From contig NZ_PYMA01000005.1 in the NCBI RefSeq assembly GCF_003026495.1, positions 62,001 through 126,000 of the forward strand: 64,000 nt of DNA, written 5' to 3'. The notes beneath the pieces are model-generated. The model was not told the origin of the DNA and did no database searches. It was given only the letters and a program-made list of their open reading frames with translations. The stretch's first letter is position 1, and every line of letters starts with the position of its first letter. Origin of the DNA: Photobacterium sanctipauli. GTDB taxonomy: Bacteria; Pseudomonadota; Gammaproteobacteria; Enterobacterales; Vibrionaceae. The translations under genes and the position numbers were made by a program. Below, one piece after another: positions 44,269-56,216 of the stretch.

Positions 44269-46410
44269 TTAGAAGTTGAAGTTAACTTTTGCTTCAACGG
44301 TTTGCTCTGCGCCTACCCAACAGTTCATAGAATCCCAGCAGGAGTAGTACTCTTTATCAAACAGGTTAGTCGCTGTTAGGCTTGCACTAACACCTGCCAT
44401 GCTTGGTGATACTTCACCCAGATCATATTTAACGGCTAGGTCAACTAGGGTGTAATCTGGCACCATGTCGGTGTTGGCGGCATCGACATGAGTTTCACCG
44501 ATGTAGCGAACACCGGTACCAAACGTCATACCAGACAGCATGCCGTTGTAAACATGATAGTTAGCCCATGCAGACGCAGAGTGCTTAGGCGTACGAATTG
44601 GTGTTTTTCCTTCTAGACCGTCATTATTTTCGGTAATTTCCATATCTAGGAAAGTGTAGTTCACAGATAGATCTAGGCTATCTGTTGCAAACCACTGACC
44701 TTCAAACTCAATACCTTGTGAAGTAATTTCGCCTGCCTGAGTTAGATGCTCGATACTTTCAGGATCAGCTGTCAGTGCATTTTCTTTCACAAGGTGGAAC
44801 GCAGAGATAGTTGCTGTTTTACTCATGTCCGCAGACATGTATTTCACACCAGCCTCAATCTGCTTAGCTTCAGAAGGTTTAAATGCATTCCCGTGGCGGT
44901 CAGACCCCGCTATTGGCTCAAAGCTTGTTGCATAGCTGAAGAATGGTGATAGCCCATTGTCAAACTCATATAAACCACCAAAACGGTATGAGAAGTTTGT
45001 TTGATCAATCTTATTGGCACCATCAACTACATCTACATGCTCTGATTTGTAAGAGTCAAAGCGGCCGCCACCAATTAGTACAAGTTGACCTAGACGCACT
45101 TGATCTTGGAAATAGATACCAGCTTGTTCTACTTTGATATCTTCATCATCACGAGATGGCTTATCCTCAACTAAATCTGATGGGTTGATTTGGTTGTTAT
45201 CAGGATTGTTTACATTGATTGGATCAACGTTAAAGTAGTACTTAGCAAGAGAGCTTCCTGTTAGCCTTTGGTAATCAACACCAAATAGAACATTGTGTTC
45301 AACATTTGCAACATTAATGACACCTGATAGCTGGTTATCAATGATAAACCCTTGTGACTCTTCTTCTGTGCTATAGGCGTAGCGATGCAATAGTTCTGGA
45401 TCATTCTCATCATATGCGGTGTGGACTACATTTTTCTGAGATAGGCTAGCGTTCATGTAGCGAGCATTTTGTAGGAATGTCCAGCTATCGTTGATGTTGT
45501 GGTTAATCTTGTATCCAGCTAAGAAAAACTCACGATCCATCTCATTCCAATTGTGATCCCCTAAGAATGTATTTGGTGAGAAGTTAACGCCTGTCGGGTT
45601 GTTGTACATAGTCCCAACGCCTGGAACTGCTGCATTCGAGCCTGCTTCTGGATCGCGCTGGTAATACAGGTTGAAGTTAACCAGTGTATCTTCTGATGCA
45701 TACCAATCTAGTGATGGTGCAATTAGGTAGCGGGTTTCTTTAATGCCGCCTACTTGGCTGTCGCGCTCGCTAGCTTTTGCGATAATACGGTAAGCGAAAT
45801 CGCTGTCACCCACTTGGCCTGTGGTATCAATGCTGGCTTCTTTAAGGTTATGAGAACCAGTTGATACTGCTACGTCTGTGCTGCGCTCTTTTTGAGGTGC
45901 TTTGGCAATGATGTTAACCATACCGCCTGGTGACATTGCACCATAAAGCACCGATGTTGGGCCTTTGAAAACCTCGATTTGCTCGATGGCAATTGGATCG
46001 ATTTGAGGCTGTACGTTCCAGCCAGTTAAGCCTTGAAGTGCTAAACCATCATAGTAGCTTTTTTCTACGTCAAAGCCACGAATGTTGAAAGTATCGTAAA
46101 GTTTTACGGCCCCACCACGAAGCTCAGTGTTTACCCCCGGTACGTAGCGTAGTGCTTCGTTCACTGAGTTAACACCACGCATTTCTAGTGTTTCATTATC
46201 AATGGTGGTGATTGACTGCGGCGTCTCTTCTGGCATCAGTGCCGTTTTTGTTGCGGTATTACGGTAGGCTTGACCCAGAACCGTAATGGTATCCATGGTT
46301 GATACGTCGTCGGATTGTGCTGCTTCGGTGTTAGCCATCGCAGTCGCAGGTACTGCAAGGGCAGCGGCGATAGAAAGTGCAATGACAGAGCGTGAATGTA
46401 GCTGCTGCAT
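44269..46410 (-). CDS. TonB-dependent siderophore receptor
   Basis: A 713-residue outer-membrane receptor. Its signal peptide ends at ATAMANTEA. A TonB box DTITVLG follows near residues 40-46, then the plug domain with ETPQSITTIDNETLEMRG and EVFKGPTSVLYGAMSPGGMV near 147-167. The rest is a 22-strand barrel ending in the typical terminal Phe (VKVNFNF-like end). The FhuA/FcuA/FhuE-like plug and the FhuF-type neighbour suggest ferric hydroxamates such as ferrichrome or coprogen. A Fur-like site lies just upstream. CGAGGTATCC precedes the ATG. Confidence 0.94.
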   Translation of the reverse strand: MQQLHSRSVIALSIAAALAVPATAMANTEAAQSDDVSTMDTITVLGQAYRNTATKTALMPEETPQSITTIDNETLEMRGVNSVNEALRYVPGVNTELRGGAVKLYDTFNIRGFDVEKSYYDGLALQGLTGWNVQPQIDPIAIEQIEVFKGPTSVLYGAMSPGGMVNIIAKAPQKERSTDVAVSTGSHNLKEASIDTTGQVGDSDFAYRIIAKASERDSQVGGIKETRYLIAPSLDWYASEDTLVNFNLYYQRDPEAGSNAAVPGVGTMYNNPTGVNFSPNTFLGDHNWNEMDREFFLAGYKINHNINDSWTFLQNARYMNASLSQKNVVHTAYDENDPELLHRYAYSTEEESQGFIIDNQLSGVINVANVEHNVLFGVDYQRLTGSSLAKYYFNVDPINVNNPDNNQINPSDLVEDKPSRDDEDIKVEQAGIYFQDQVRLGQLVLIGGGRFDSYKSEHVDVVDGANKIDQTNFSYRFGGLYEFDNGLSPFFSYATSFEPIAGSDRHGNAFKPSEAKQIEAGVKYMSADMSKTATISAFHLVKENALTADPESIEHLTQAGEITSQGIEFEGQWFATDSLDLSVNYTFLDMEITENNDGLEGKTPIRTPKHSASAWANYHVYNGMLSGMTFGTGVRYIGETHVDAANTDMVPDYTLVDLAVKYDLGEVSPSMAGVSASLTATNLFDKEYYSCWDSMNCWVGAEQTVEAKVNFNF

Positions 46411-46443
46411 GGATACCTCGAAAATAGTTAAAAACTTGTTACT

Positions 46444-46462
46444 AAATAGGAATTATTCTCAG
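46444..46462. promoter_or_regulatory. Fur-like box upstream of the siderophore receptor
   Basis: On the minus strand TGAGAATAATTCCTA matches the 7-1-7 Fur consensus TGATAATNATTATCA at 10 of 14 positions. It lies about 40 bases before the receptor start, where iron repression is expected. Confidence 0.5.
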
Positions 46463-46579
46463 TCGCATTCTAATGGAGTGTGAGAAGGCAAAATTAACAA
46501 TTTGGGGCATCATGGCGCTTAATAAGAAAAAAACGCATTTACACAGAGGTGAAATGCGCTTGATTTAGCAGGAATTTGA

Positions 46580-47500
46580 TTATTTTCCGGCAGGCTGTAT
46601 AGGAATCCAGTATTCCATTGTGGCTTCCTCGCTATTGATATCAAACGTTGGTTGATAGATTTCAAGCTCGAAACCTTCAATACCTCGGTAGTTTGATTGT
46701 GGTAGCCATGCGGAGAGGAACCATTCTAAGGTGCGATCAAGGTTTGTAATGGCCCCTGTGTAGGGTATGACTGCATACTCTTGAGCAGGAACGTGCAAGA
46801 TATGCGCTGGGTTTAGATTCGCCGCTGCTTGCTCTGTCACTTCAAAGCCTGCCCAGTAGGGCGCTGGCTTGCCTTCGTCTATGTCATGGGTATCAATAAC
46901 ACCATAAGCTGGCACGTCGAATGGGGCTTTTTTACCTGTGAGTTGGTTTAATTGCTGCCAGATGCTTGGCACAACATCGGTATAGTTTGGCTCGTTAGCA
47001 TACAAACCTTGGATCTCACCACTTGCGCCATGCAGGTAAAAGTCACTCCGACGTTCAACGCGTATCTGTAAAAGGCGTTTTTTGATTTCATGGGCTTCAT
47101 GCACAGGCATGGTTGCCTGCAGGGGCGTTTTAAGGCCAATACGCTGACCGCGCTTGCGATAAGCACTTGGTGAGCAGGTAAAGAGTTGCTTAAAGGCACG
47201 GGTAAAGCTGACTTCCGAGTTGAAGCCACAATTTAGTGCAATATCCACAATGCGCTCTTTACTGGTAAGAAGCTGTTCTGCTGCCAAACTCAGCTTTAAT
47301 TCACGTACATAATGAGCAACTGTTTGATTGGTTTCGCTCAGAAACACACGTTGCAACTGCCAGCGTGACCAGCAACTTTTTTCTGCCAACAACTCTACTG
47401 ATAGCGGTTGATCGATATGGGTGTGGATATAGTCCAACACTCGCTCGATCCGAGTCAGCTGGTGGTTGTCAGTATCATGTTGGTGGTGGCTATTGCTCAT
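46580..47500 (-). CDS. AraC-family regulator with GyrI-like effector domain
   Basis: About 306 residues. The N-terminal double helix-turn-helix of AraC type is RVLDYIHTHIDQPLSVELLA, then VAHYVRELKLSLAAEQLL and LNCGFNSEVSFTRAFKQLF. The C-terminal part (about 150-306) is a GyrI-like small-molecule domain, as in Rob and SoxS-related regulators such as RobA and TetD relatives. The open frame extends to 47626. The ATG at 47500 (MSNSHHQHD) is chosen because the extra residues would run through the promoter region of the divergent reductase gene. It is probably the regulator of the adjacent siderophore genes or of the reductase. The start is uncertain. Confidence 0.85.
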   Translation of the reverse strand: MSNSHHQHDTDNHQLTRIERVLDYIHTHIDQPLSVELLAEKSCWSRWQLQRVFLSETNQTVAHYVRELKLSLAAEQLLTSKERIVDIALNCGFNSEVSFTRAFKQLFTCSPSAYRKRGQRIGLKTPLQATMPVHEAHEIKKRLLQIRVERRSDFYLHGASGEIQGLYANEPNYTDVVPSIWQQLNQLTGKKAPFDVPAYGVIDTHDIDEGKPAPYWAGFEVTEQAAANLNPAHILHVPAQEYAVIPYTGAITNLDRTLEWFLSAWLPQSNYRGIEGFELEIYQPTFDINSEEATMEYWIPIQPAGK

Positions 47501-47656
47501 TGTTTTCACTGTCTTTTTAGGCACTGGTCTAAATAAGACCATTGACTTTGGTTGATATGGATAGGATAGCATTGAATAACTGCAAATTATTGTTCTATTT
47601 TTATAGGGTAATAATGCACCGCGCATTGTTAGGACTGATAATGTAAGGAAACAGAT

Positions 47657-48184
47657 ATGAAAGTGATTGCCTTTGCCGCAAGTAGCAGTAGTACCTCAAT
47701 CAACAAACAACTTGTCACTTACGCCGGATCCTTGGTAAAAGGGGCGGATCTGGAAGTGCTTGATCTTAACGATTATGAGTTGCCACTCTTTAGCCAAGAT
47801 AAAGAGAATGAAATTGGTCAGCCTGAAATGGCAAAAGCCTTTTTGGCAAAGTTAAATAGTGCAGAGGCCATTGTTATTTCATTTGCCGAGCATAACGGCT
47901 CATACACTGCCGCCTATAAGAACCTTTTTGATTGGTGTTCACGCATTCAACAGAAGGTGTACCAAGATAAGAAACTGGTGCTGCTCTCGACATCCCCTGG
48001 GCCGGGTGGGGCAAAGAATGTACTCGCTGCTGCAAGTGGTTCTGCACCTTTCTTCGGGGCTGAAGTTAAAGCAACGGTGTCCATTCCAAGCTTTTACGAG
48101 AACTTTGATGTTGAAAACCAGCGTATTAGCAATCGTGAATTGAACGATAAAGTCATGACCGCGATTAGTGCACTATCAAGTTAG
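47657..48184 (+). CDS. NADPH-dependent FMN reductase family protein
   Basis: A 175-residue flavodoxin-fold enzyme. The FMN-binding loop is FAASSSSTSINKQLV near residues 5-19, followed by SFAEHNGSYTAAYKNLFDW and LLSTSPGPGGAKNVL, which line the flavin. Members reduce flavins, quinones, chromate or Fe(III) chelates with NAD(P)H. It is divergent from the AraC gene across 156 bases, so free reduced flavin for iron release is an attractive but unproven role. AAGGAAACAGAT precedes the ATG. Confidence 0.9.
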   Translation: MKVIAFAASSSSTSINKQLVTYAGSLVKGADLEVLDLNDYELPLFSQDKENEIGQPEMAKAFLAKLNSAEAIVISFAEHNGSYTAAYKNLFDWCSRIQQKVYQDKKLVLLSTSPGPGGAKNVLAAASGSAPFFGAEVKATVSIPSFYENFDVENQRISNRELNDKVMTAISALSS

Positions 48185-48212
48185 ACCCGAGATTAAATTC
48201 GACATTTAATTA

Positions 48213-48256
48213 GCCACTCTATTTCAACATTTATAGTTATTAGGGTGGCATTTTAT
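48213..48256 (+). terminator. Terminator of the FMN reductase gene
   Basis: An 8-bp stem with one wobble (GCCACTCT/AGGGTGGC), a 21-base loop and an ATTTTAT tail, 28 bases after the stop. Confidence 0.55.
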
Positions 48257-48600
48257 AAATTAATGTCATGGTTTGTGGAAATAGAGGCTGCCTCTTTAGT
48301 GGTATTCTTTTCATTTAATTGCAGTGAACAAGCCATCAATAATGAAATTTATGATTATTAATTTATTAATAATATATTTACAATACATCTATTGTTGATT
48401 GTAAGTTTATGAATTATGAGTGGTAATCTTTATATGGTCACGTATTCTATATAATGATTATTATTAAAACGATCTTAGCTAAAATGCCCAACCTTGAACC
48501 TGAATGTAAGCTGAACGTATAATGGCTGCGAATAATGAAATACCATTCAATTAGGACCCAGAGCTAACTCTGTGGTTTCCTGAACAAGGTTAATAATAAT
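48257..48600. promoter_or_regulatory. AT-rich region and 5' leader of the lipoprotein gene
   Basis: About 340 bases with no gene. At 48556-48576 a hairpin (ACCCAGAG/CTCTGtGGT with a bulged T, CTAA loop) ends 24 bases before the lipoprotein start. It may be a leader structure. Nothing else was recognised. Confidence 0.35.
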
Positions 48601-48822
48601 ATGAAATACAACAGTTTTATTGCGCTCGCGATAGCAAGTAGTTTGCTTGCTGGTTGTGGCGGGGAGTCTTCGTCTGAGACAAAGGTACCAACAACGAGTT
48701 CTCTTCAATCTTATCAAACTCAACTGAATGTAGATTCAGATGACTTGGCATCGTTAAAACAAATTAAATATGCCTCGAATGAGGGGGCAGGTATTAACAC
48801 ACCCAAGAATTTTGAAAAGTAA
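48601..48822 (+). CDS. Small lipoprotein, 73 residues
   Basis: A signal peptide with the lipobox LLAGC puts the acylated cysteine at residue 19 (Cys-Gly-Gly follows, so outer-membrane sorting is likely). The mature part of about 54 residues is Ser/Thr/Asn-rich with no recognised domain (residues 45-73 contain DSDDLASLKQIKYA). It starts a two-gene unit, with the next gene beginning 20 bases after the stop. It may anchor or assist the secreted protein encoded next, which is an inference. An AAGG lies about 11 bases before the ATG. Confidence 0.7.
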   Translation: MKYNSFIALAIASSLLAGCGGESSSETKVPTTSSLQSYQTQLNVDSDDLASLKQIKYASNEGAGINTPKNFEK

Positions 48823-48842
48823 ACTTGAGAAGTAGAGCTAAA

Positions 48843-50273
48843 ATGAAGAAAAAAATATTAGGATCATTAATCCTACTTGCCGTATCACAGGTAAATGCAA
48901 GCCCCAGTGTTCAGGGTTATTATCAGTCAAAGGCATTAATCAATTATGCCACTAATAAGGTTCAGCAGAATAAGGCTGAATATTTCATGCTGGATTACGC
49001 CTTAACCTTGCCGGCACAGTCACAGGCTCAGTTTGTCTCATACAATAGTGCGTTGGGCTATTTTCAAGCTAATAACCCTAGTGTCAGTGAAAGCGAATTT
49101 CAGCAAATTGTACGGAAAGTTAATGCGTCTGCGCTTGAAGACCAATATATCTGCCGAGTTGATAGTGCTGGTATGAAGCTGACTTATGCTGCGAAACGCG
49201 GTCAAAACTGCACGGCTCATTACGACGAAGAGCCTAGGGCGATGAGCCAGAAGGGCACGAAGGTCTCTTTCTTTCGTCGCTGGGATTTTGACCCAACCCA
49301 AGCGCATTTCGATATCCAAAGTTATGATACCGATACAGCAACGGGCGATGAAGTTATTACTCAAGACTACTTGCTGAAGTTCGAGGGGCGTTGGATTGGT
49401 AGCAGTGTGCGTGTCATTACATCAGAGGTTGAGTTAGTTTCTGGTGGCAGCGCAACGGCCTATGACGTCGCAAGTTATAATTTCTCGGGCCCTCGAAGCG
49501 GTATCATTTCTGGTGGCGAAGGCCTGCTGTACAGTGAGCACCCCTATTTTATAACTGATGATGAAAATCAGCAATCGGCTGATGGCGTGACAAAGCATAT
49601 CACTAAGACAACTTTTAATACGTTTAGTTTGATCGATGGCAATTATAAAGGCCGTAATCTTGAGACGAACGGCCCATTTTACTTAGTGAACCGCGACTAC
49701 GTGAAAGCCTATACACTTGAAGATAACAGTACGGCTTATTTTGTATCCGACCCACAAATTTTTGCGATTGTAGAGTCGATGAGTGGGCCTTCTGATAGCT
49801 GGGTTTGGCAGGATGAAACGCAATGGGATCCTGAAAAAGGAACCGATCAAGCAAGTGGGGGAGATTGGGTTGCTCATGCCTTTAATAATACGCATAACTT
49901 AGTGAGCCTAAGCCCGACTTATTGCATGATTGAAGACATAGCAGAAGGTCGACCTGTGACTGAATATCAATCTGAGGATGGTACTAGCTTGTGGAATCCA
50001 TCAATGCATGATTGTCAGGCAAAAGAGCCAGGTACGGTGCCGAAAGTGTATACCCACTTTATTAATAGCTATGGTGAAGATATCGCTTTCAGTTCATTGC
50101 GCCAGAGTGCGAAAGATATGATTCATGTACGTGAACAGCATCCGCAGGGTAATGAAACCTTATTGAGTTTAGGTGATGTTAAAGCAATGAAAGCATCATC
50201 TCGCTACAATGAGATCAAAGCCGAATTGAGCCAGCGTTATAGTTGGTCTAAGCCATATGATATTTTGAAGTAG
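48843..50273 (+). CDS. Large exported protein of unknown function
   Basis: A 476-residue protein with a signal peptide ending at QVNASP. I do not recognise a family. An alpha-helical N-terminal part (about 25-110) precedes a beta-rich body with paired cysteines (one near 118 in QYICRVD, one near 136 in QNCTAHYDEE, later SPTYCMIED and MHDCQAKEP), which suggests disulphides outside the cytoplasm. Aromatic and Asp/Asn content (VSFFRRWDFDPT, DSWVWQDETQWDPE) is high. The open frame begins at TTG 48825, and the ATG at 48843 begins the signal peptide MKKKILGS. It is paired with the upstream lipoprotein gene and convergent with the chitinase. Confidence 0.7.
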   Translation: MKKKILGSLILLAVSQVNASPSVQGYYQSKALINYATNKVQQNKAEYFMLDYALTLPAQSQAQFVSYNSALGYFQANNPSVSESEFQQIVRKVNASALEDQYICRVDSAGMKLTYAAKRGQNCTAHYDEEPRAMSQKGTKVSFFRRWDFDPTQAHFDIQSYDTDTATGDEVITQDYLLKFEGRWIGSSVRVITSEVELVSGGSATAYDVASYNFSGPRSGIISGGEGLLYSEHPYFITDDENQQSADGVTKHITKTTFNTFSLIDGNYKGRNLETNGPFYLVNRDYVKAYTLEDNSTAYFVSDPQIFAIVESMSGPSDSWVWQDETQWDPEKGTDQASGGDWVAHAFNNTHNLVSLSPTYCMIEDIAEGRPVTEYQSEDGTSLWNPSMHDCQAKEPGTVPKVYTHFINSYGEDIAFSSLRQSAKDMIHVREQHPQGNETLLSLGDVKAMKASSRYNEIKAELSQRYSWSKPYDILK

Positions 50274-50280
50274 CGATATT

Positions 50281-50304
50281 TCATCACTTCATCACTTCAT
50301 CACT
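50281..50304. repeat. Short tandem repeat, three 8-base units
   Basis: TCATCACT is repeated three times directly after the stop of the secreted-protein gene. It is non-coding, with no known role. Confidence 0.7.
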
Positions 50305-50346
50305 TTGCGAGAGGCGAGCGAGTAAATAAAAATATCATAGAATAGA

Positions 50347-50375
50347 AAAAGCGGCTTACCTGGTAAGCCGCTTTT
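50347..50375. terminator. Bidirectional terminator between the secreted-protein and chitinase genes
   Basis: A 13-bp perfect stem (AAAAGCGGCTTAC/GTAAGCCGCTTTT) with a 3-base loop and T-runs both ways. Confidence 0.92.
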
Positions 50376-50429
50376 GTATTTTCTACTCTCGGTGTCTTAT
50401 GACGCTAGCGTAGTTGTCTCGCTTGGGTG

Positions 50430-53663
<3,234 letters not shown>

Positions 53664-53709
53664 AGCGGGCTTTTATCGTTGCTCTTGACCGATAAAGAAC
53701 CCGCTAATT
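53664..53709 (-). terminator. Terminator of the MATE transporter gene
   Basis: An outer stem AGCGGG/CCCGCT and inner stem TTTATCG/CGATAAA with a small internal loop between them, with a T-rich tail on the minus strand. Confidence 0.75.
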
Positions 53710-53743
53710 TTATAAATATTATTAAGTGTCGATATTGTTAACC

Positions 53744-55114
53744 TTATGCGCTAACTGCTTCTAACTTAATATCTTTTCTTTGTTTCTTTTGAATGTCTTT
53801 CCATACTAATGGCACTACAATCGCAGCCAATAAGATGTTTGACAGTGGGACTGATAACCAAACACCGTCTACACCGATGTATTGCGGCAAGAAATATAAG
53901 AAAGGCAATTGCACCAACATATTACCTGCTGAAATACCCAGAGCTTTACCACCTTGGTTCACCGCCATAAAGTAAACAGAAGCCAATGCAATAAAGCCAT
54001 CAAGGAACATGGCGAAGAGGTGCAACCGCACACCATTGATGGTTTCTGCTGCTAATGCTGGATCGCCATTGCTGAACAGGCTAACCAAGGTGTTAGGGAA
54101 TAAGTTCAGGAATGCGACCGAAGCAATACCAGACAGGACGACAACCTTGCTGGCTAAAATCAGTGTTGCGCGAATTTTCTTACCATGACCGGCGCCGTAG
54201 TAGTAGCTAACAGGTGGCTGCATACCGCTTGCGATACCTTCGGCAAGTAGGTAGTACATGGTCATCAGGTAGCCAACAATGGCAAAGGCACCAACATGGA
54301 TAGCACTGCCATAGCTCATGAATAACTTGTTGTGTACTGCAACAATAAAGCTGAAGTAGGCGTACATAAATAGGCTAGATGTACCCAAGCTAACCGCATT
54401 CACTGCAATGCGTGAGTTAAACCTGAACGTTTTTAGCGATAGCCTTAGTTTTGAATAAGACGTAAAAAAATAGCCTACCGCCACAACGGTAATACTGATC
54501 TGCGCGATGATGGTTGCTATGGCAGCGCCTTTAAGGCCCATGTCCATGTGCCCAATGAACAGGTAGTCCAGAATGATATTGATAATAGCGCCCGCCATCA
54601 TCAAACCTGTCGAGAAGTTAGGGCTATCATCGTTACGAATCAACATGGGGAGCGCGCCAGCTGCTATGGTAAACACTGCGCCCCACGTGAACACTTCGAT
54701 ATAAGCACTACCCATTTCAAGTGGTACACCTGTTGCACCTTGAGCAATCAACAGCGATGGTGCCAGTGTCGTCAACAATGCCATCACTAGTAGGCCAGCA
54801 ATAGCAATCAATATAAGACCCGTCGATAAAGCTTGTTGTGCCTTGGTCTGGTTCCCTTCACCCTTGTAAATAGAAATAAGGCTACCTGAGCCCATACCCA
54901 CGAGTAAGCCCAAACCTGCAATTAGGCCGATGATTGGCCAAGCCATATTGATACCTGCTAAGCCTTCGAAGCCAATAAAGTGACCAACGAAGATACCGTC
55001 GATAACTTGATAAAGGCCGTTGACCAGCATGGCGGCAACCGATGGAATTGCATAACGCCAGAAGGTTTTGCTGATGCTTTGGTTGTCGATGGGAGTGTTG
55101 ATTGATTCTTGCAT
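53744..55114 (-). CDS. MATE family efflux transporter
   Basis: A 456-residue inner-membrane exporter with about 12 helices of the multidrug and toxic compound extrusion family, DinF/MepA-like branch. Typical parts are VNGLYQVIDGIFVGHFIG and GMGSGSLISIYKGEGN in the N-lobe, and the pseudo-repeat LAEGIASGMQPPVSYYYGAG with GHGKKIRATL in the C-lobe. It exports cationic drugs or metabolites in exchange for Na+ or H+. A LysR gene is divergent, 129 bases away, and is the likely regulator. The C-terminal tail is short and basic (QKKQRKDIK). Confidence 0.93.
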   Translation of the reverse strand: MQESINTPIDNQSISKTFWRYAIPSVAAMLVNGLYQVIDGIFVGHFIGFEGLAGINMAWPIIGLIAGLGLLVGMGSGSLISIYKGEGNQTKAQQALSTGLILIAIAGLLVMALLTTLAPSLLIAQGATGVPLEMGSAYIEVFTWGAVFTIAAGALPMLIRNDDSPNFSTGLMMAGAIINIILDYLFIGHMDMGLKGAAIATIIAQISITVVAVGYFFTSYSKLRLSLKTFRFNSRIAVNAVSLGTSSLFMYAYFSFIVAVHNKLFMSYGSAIHVGAFAIVGYLMTMYYLLAEGIASGMQPPVSYYYGAGHGKKIRATLILASKVVVLSGIASVAFLNLFPNTLVSLFSNGDPALAAETINGVRLHLFAMFLDGFIALASVYFMAVNQGGKALGISAGNMLVQLPFLYFLPQYIGVDGVWLSVPLSNILLAAIVVPLVWKDIQKKQRKDIKLEAVSA

Positions 55115-55243
55115 GAGTTTCTCTGGCTTTTGTGACTTTGTGGGGCATTATCTATGTTTACCAGATTGGTTGAAGTTACTATCTATCCGCTTTTCGGATG
55201 GTACAATAAAGACTGACAGAGAGAAATAAGTGCGAGGCAGCAC

Positions 55244-56116
55244 ATGAATTGGACGATAGATCAGTTAGATGCCTTTGTCACCGCCGTGCAGCAGGGCTCG
55301 TTCTCGGCAGCGGCGAGAAAGTTGGGCAAAGCGCAATCACGAATCAGTACCGCAATTAATAACCTGGAGCTGGATCTTGGGTTTGAATTGTTTGATCGAA
55401 CAGCACGTTTGCCTGTCCTTACACCTGAAGGAGAGGACATGTACATTGAGGCTCAGGCTGTGCTTGCACAGTGTGAGCGGTTAAATGCTAGGGCGATGAC
55501 TGTGACTTCCGGTGAGGAAGTCGCAATTACAGTAGCAATGGAAGAGGCGCTTCCTGTTACGGCATTTGAAGCCTTATTTGGTCGAGCAGCTGAAGCTTTT
55601 CCGACTTTAAAGTTGACGATCCTAAATGGCTCGCAAGACGATATCGCCATGTGGGTTGCAACCAAACAGGCCGATTTAGGTATTCTGTTTAATGTTAAAC
55701 AGATCCCGGACTCGTTGGAGTTTATGTCCATTGGGCATTTTCAGCACTCATTGATTGTATCTCGTAAGCATCCTCTGGCGAATGTTAACGCCCCAACCAT
55801 TAGCCAGCTTAACCAATACCGGCAATTAGTGATTCGTGGCAGGATGGACTATGGTCAAGCAAAAGCTATCTCGGCCAATTATTGGCACATTGATAGTTAT
55901 TATTTAATCACTGCTATGGTAGCTCGAGGCATAGGCTGGGCGTTGGTACCGGAACATGTTGCGAAAGAAGAGTGGTATGTCAATGAATTGCTGGAGCTTT
56001 CAACTGAAGAAATCCCTGAGCCTTTATGGGTTGAAATAGGGGTGGTACGCCGGCGGGATAGAGGGTGCGGTAAGGTTATTGAGTGGCTTTATGATGAGCT
56101 GAGTGAAATGTTGTAA
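55244..56116 (+). CDS. LysR regulator divergent from the MATE gene
   Basis: A 290-residue LysR regulator. The helix-turn-helix is SFSAAARKLGKAQSRISTAI, with the LELDLGFELFDRTARLPVLT wing. The effector domain starts near EEVAITVAMEEALPV. The GKAQSRIS recognition helix is less common than the usual TQPAVS type. Its divergence from the MATE exporter suggests drug- or metabolite-responsive control of that gene. GAGGCAGCAC precedes the ATG. The PhoD-like gene follows in the same direction after 100 bases. Confidence 0.92.
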   Translation: MNWTIDQLDAFVTAVQQGSFSAAARKLGKAQSRISTAINNLELDLGFELFDRTARLPVLTPEGEDMYIEAQAVLAQCERLNARAMTVTSGEEVAITVAMEEALPVTAFEALFGRAAEAFPTLKLTILNGSQDDIAMWVATKQADLGILFNVKQIPDSLEFMSIGHFQHSLIVSRKHPLANVNAPTISQLNQYRQLVIRGRMDYGQAKAISANYWHIDSYYLITAMVARGIGWALVPEHVAKEEWYVNELLELSTEEIPEPLWVEIGVVRRRDRGCGKVIEWLYDELSEML

Positions 56117-56216
56117 TGGCAGACGCACTGACACAAAGATAACAATCAACCCATAGCAAAATCATACGTTTATTGATACTGTCAATGAAAGTAGTTGTAA
56201 GGAGAGCCAACCCGAT

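Noticed and set aside
50281..50304. CRISPR-like repeat array
   Set aside because: Three abutting 8-base units without spacers; a simple tandem repeat.
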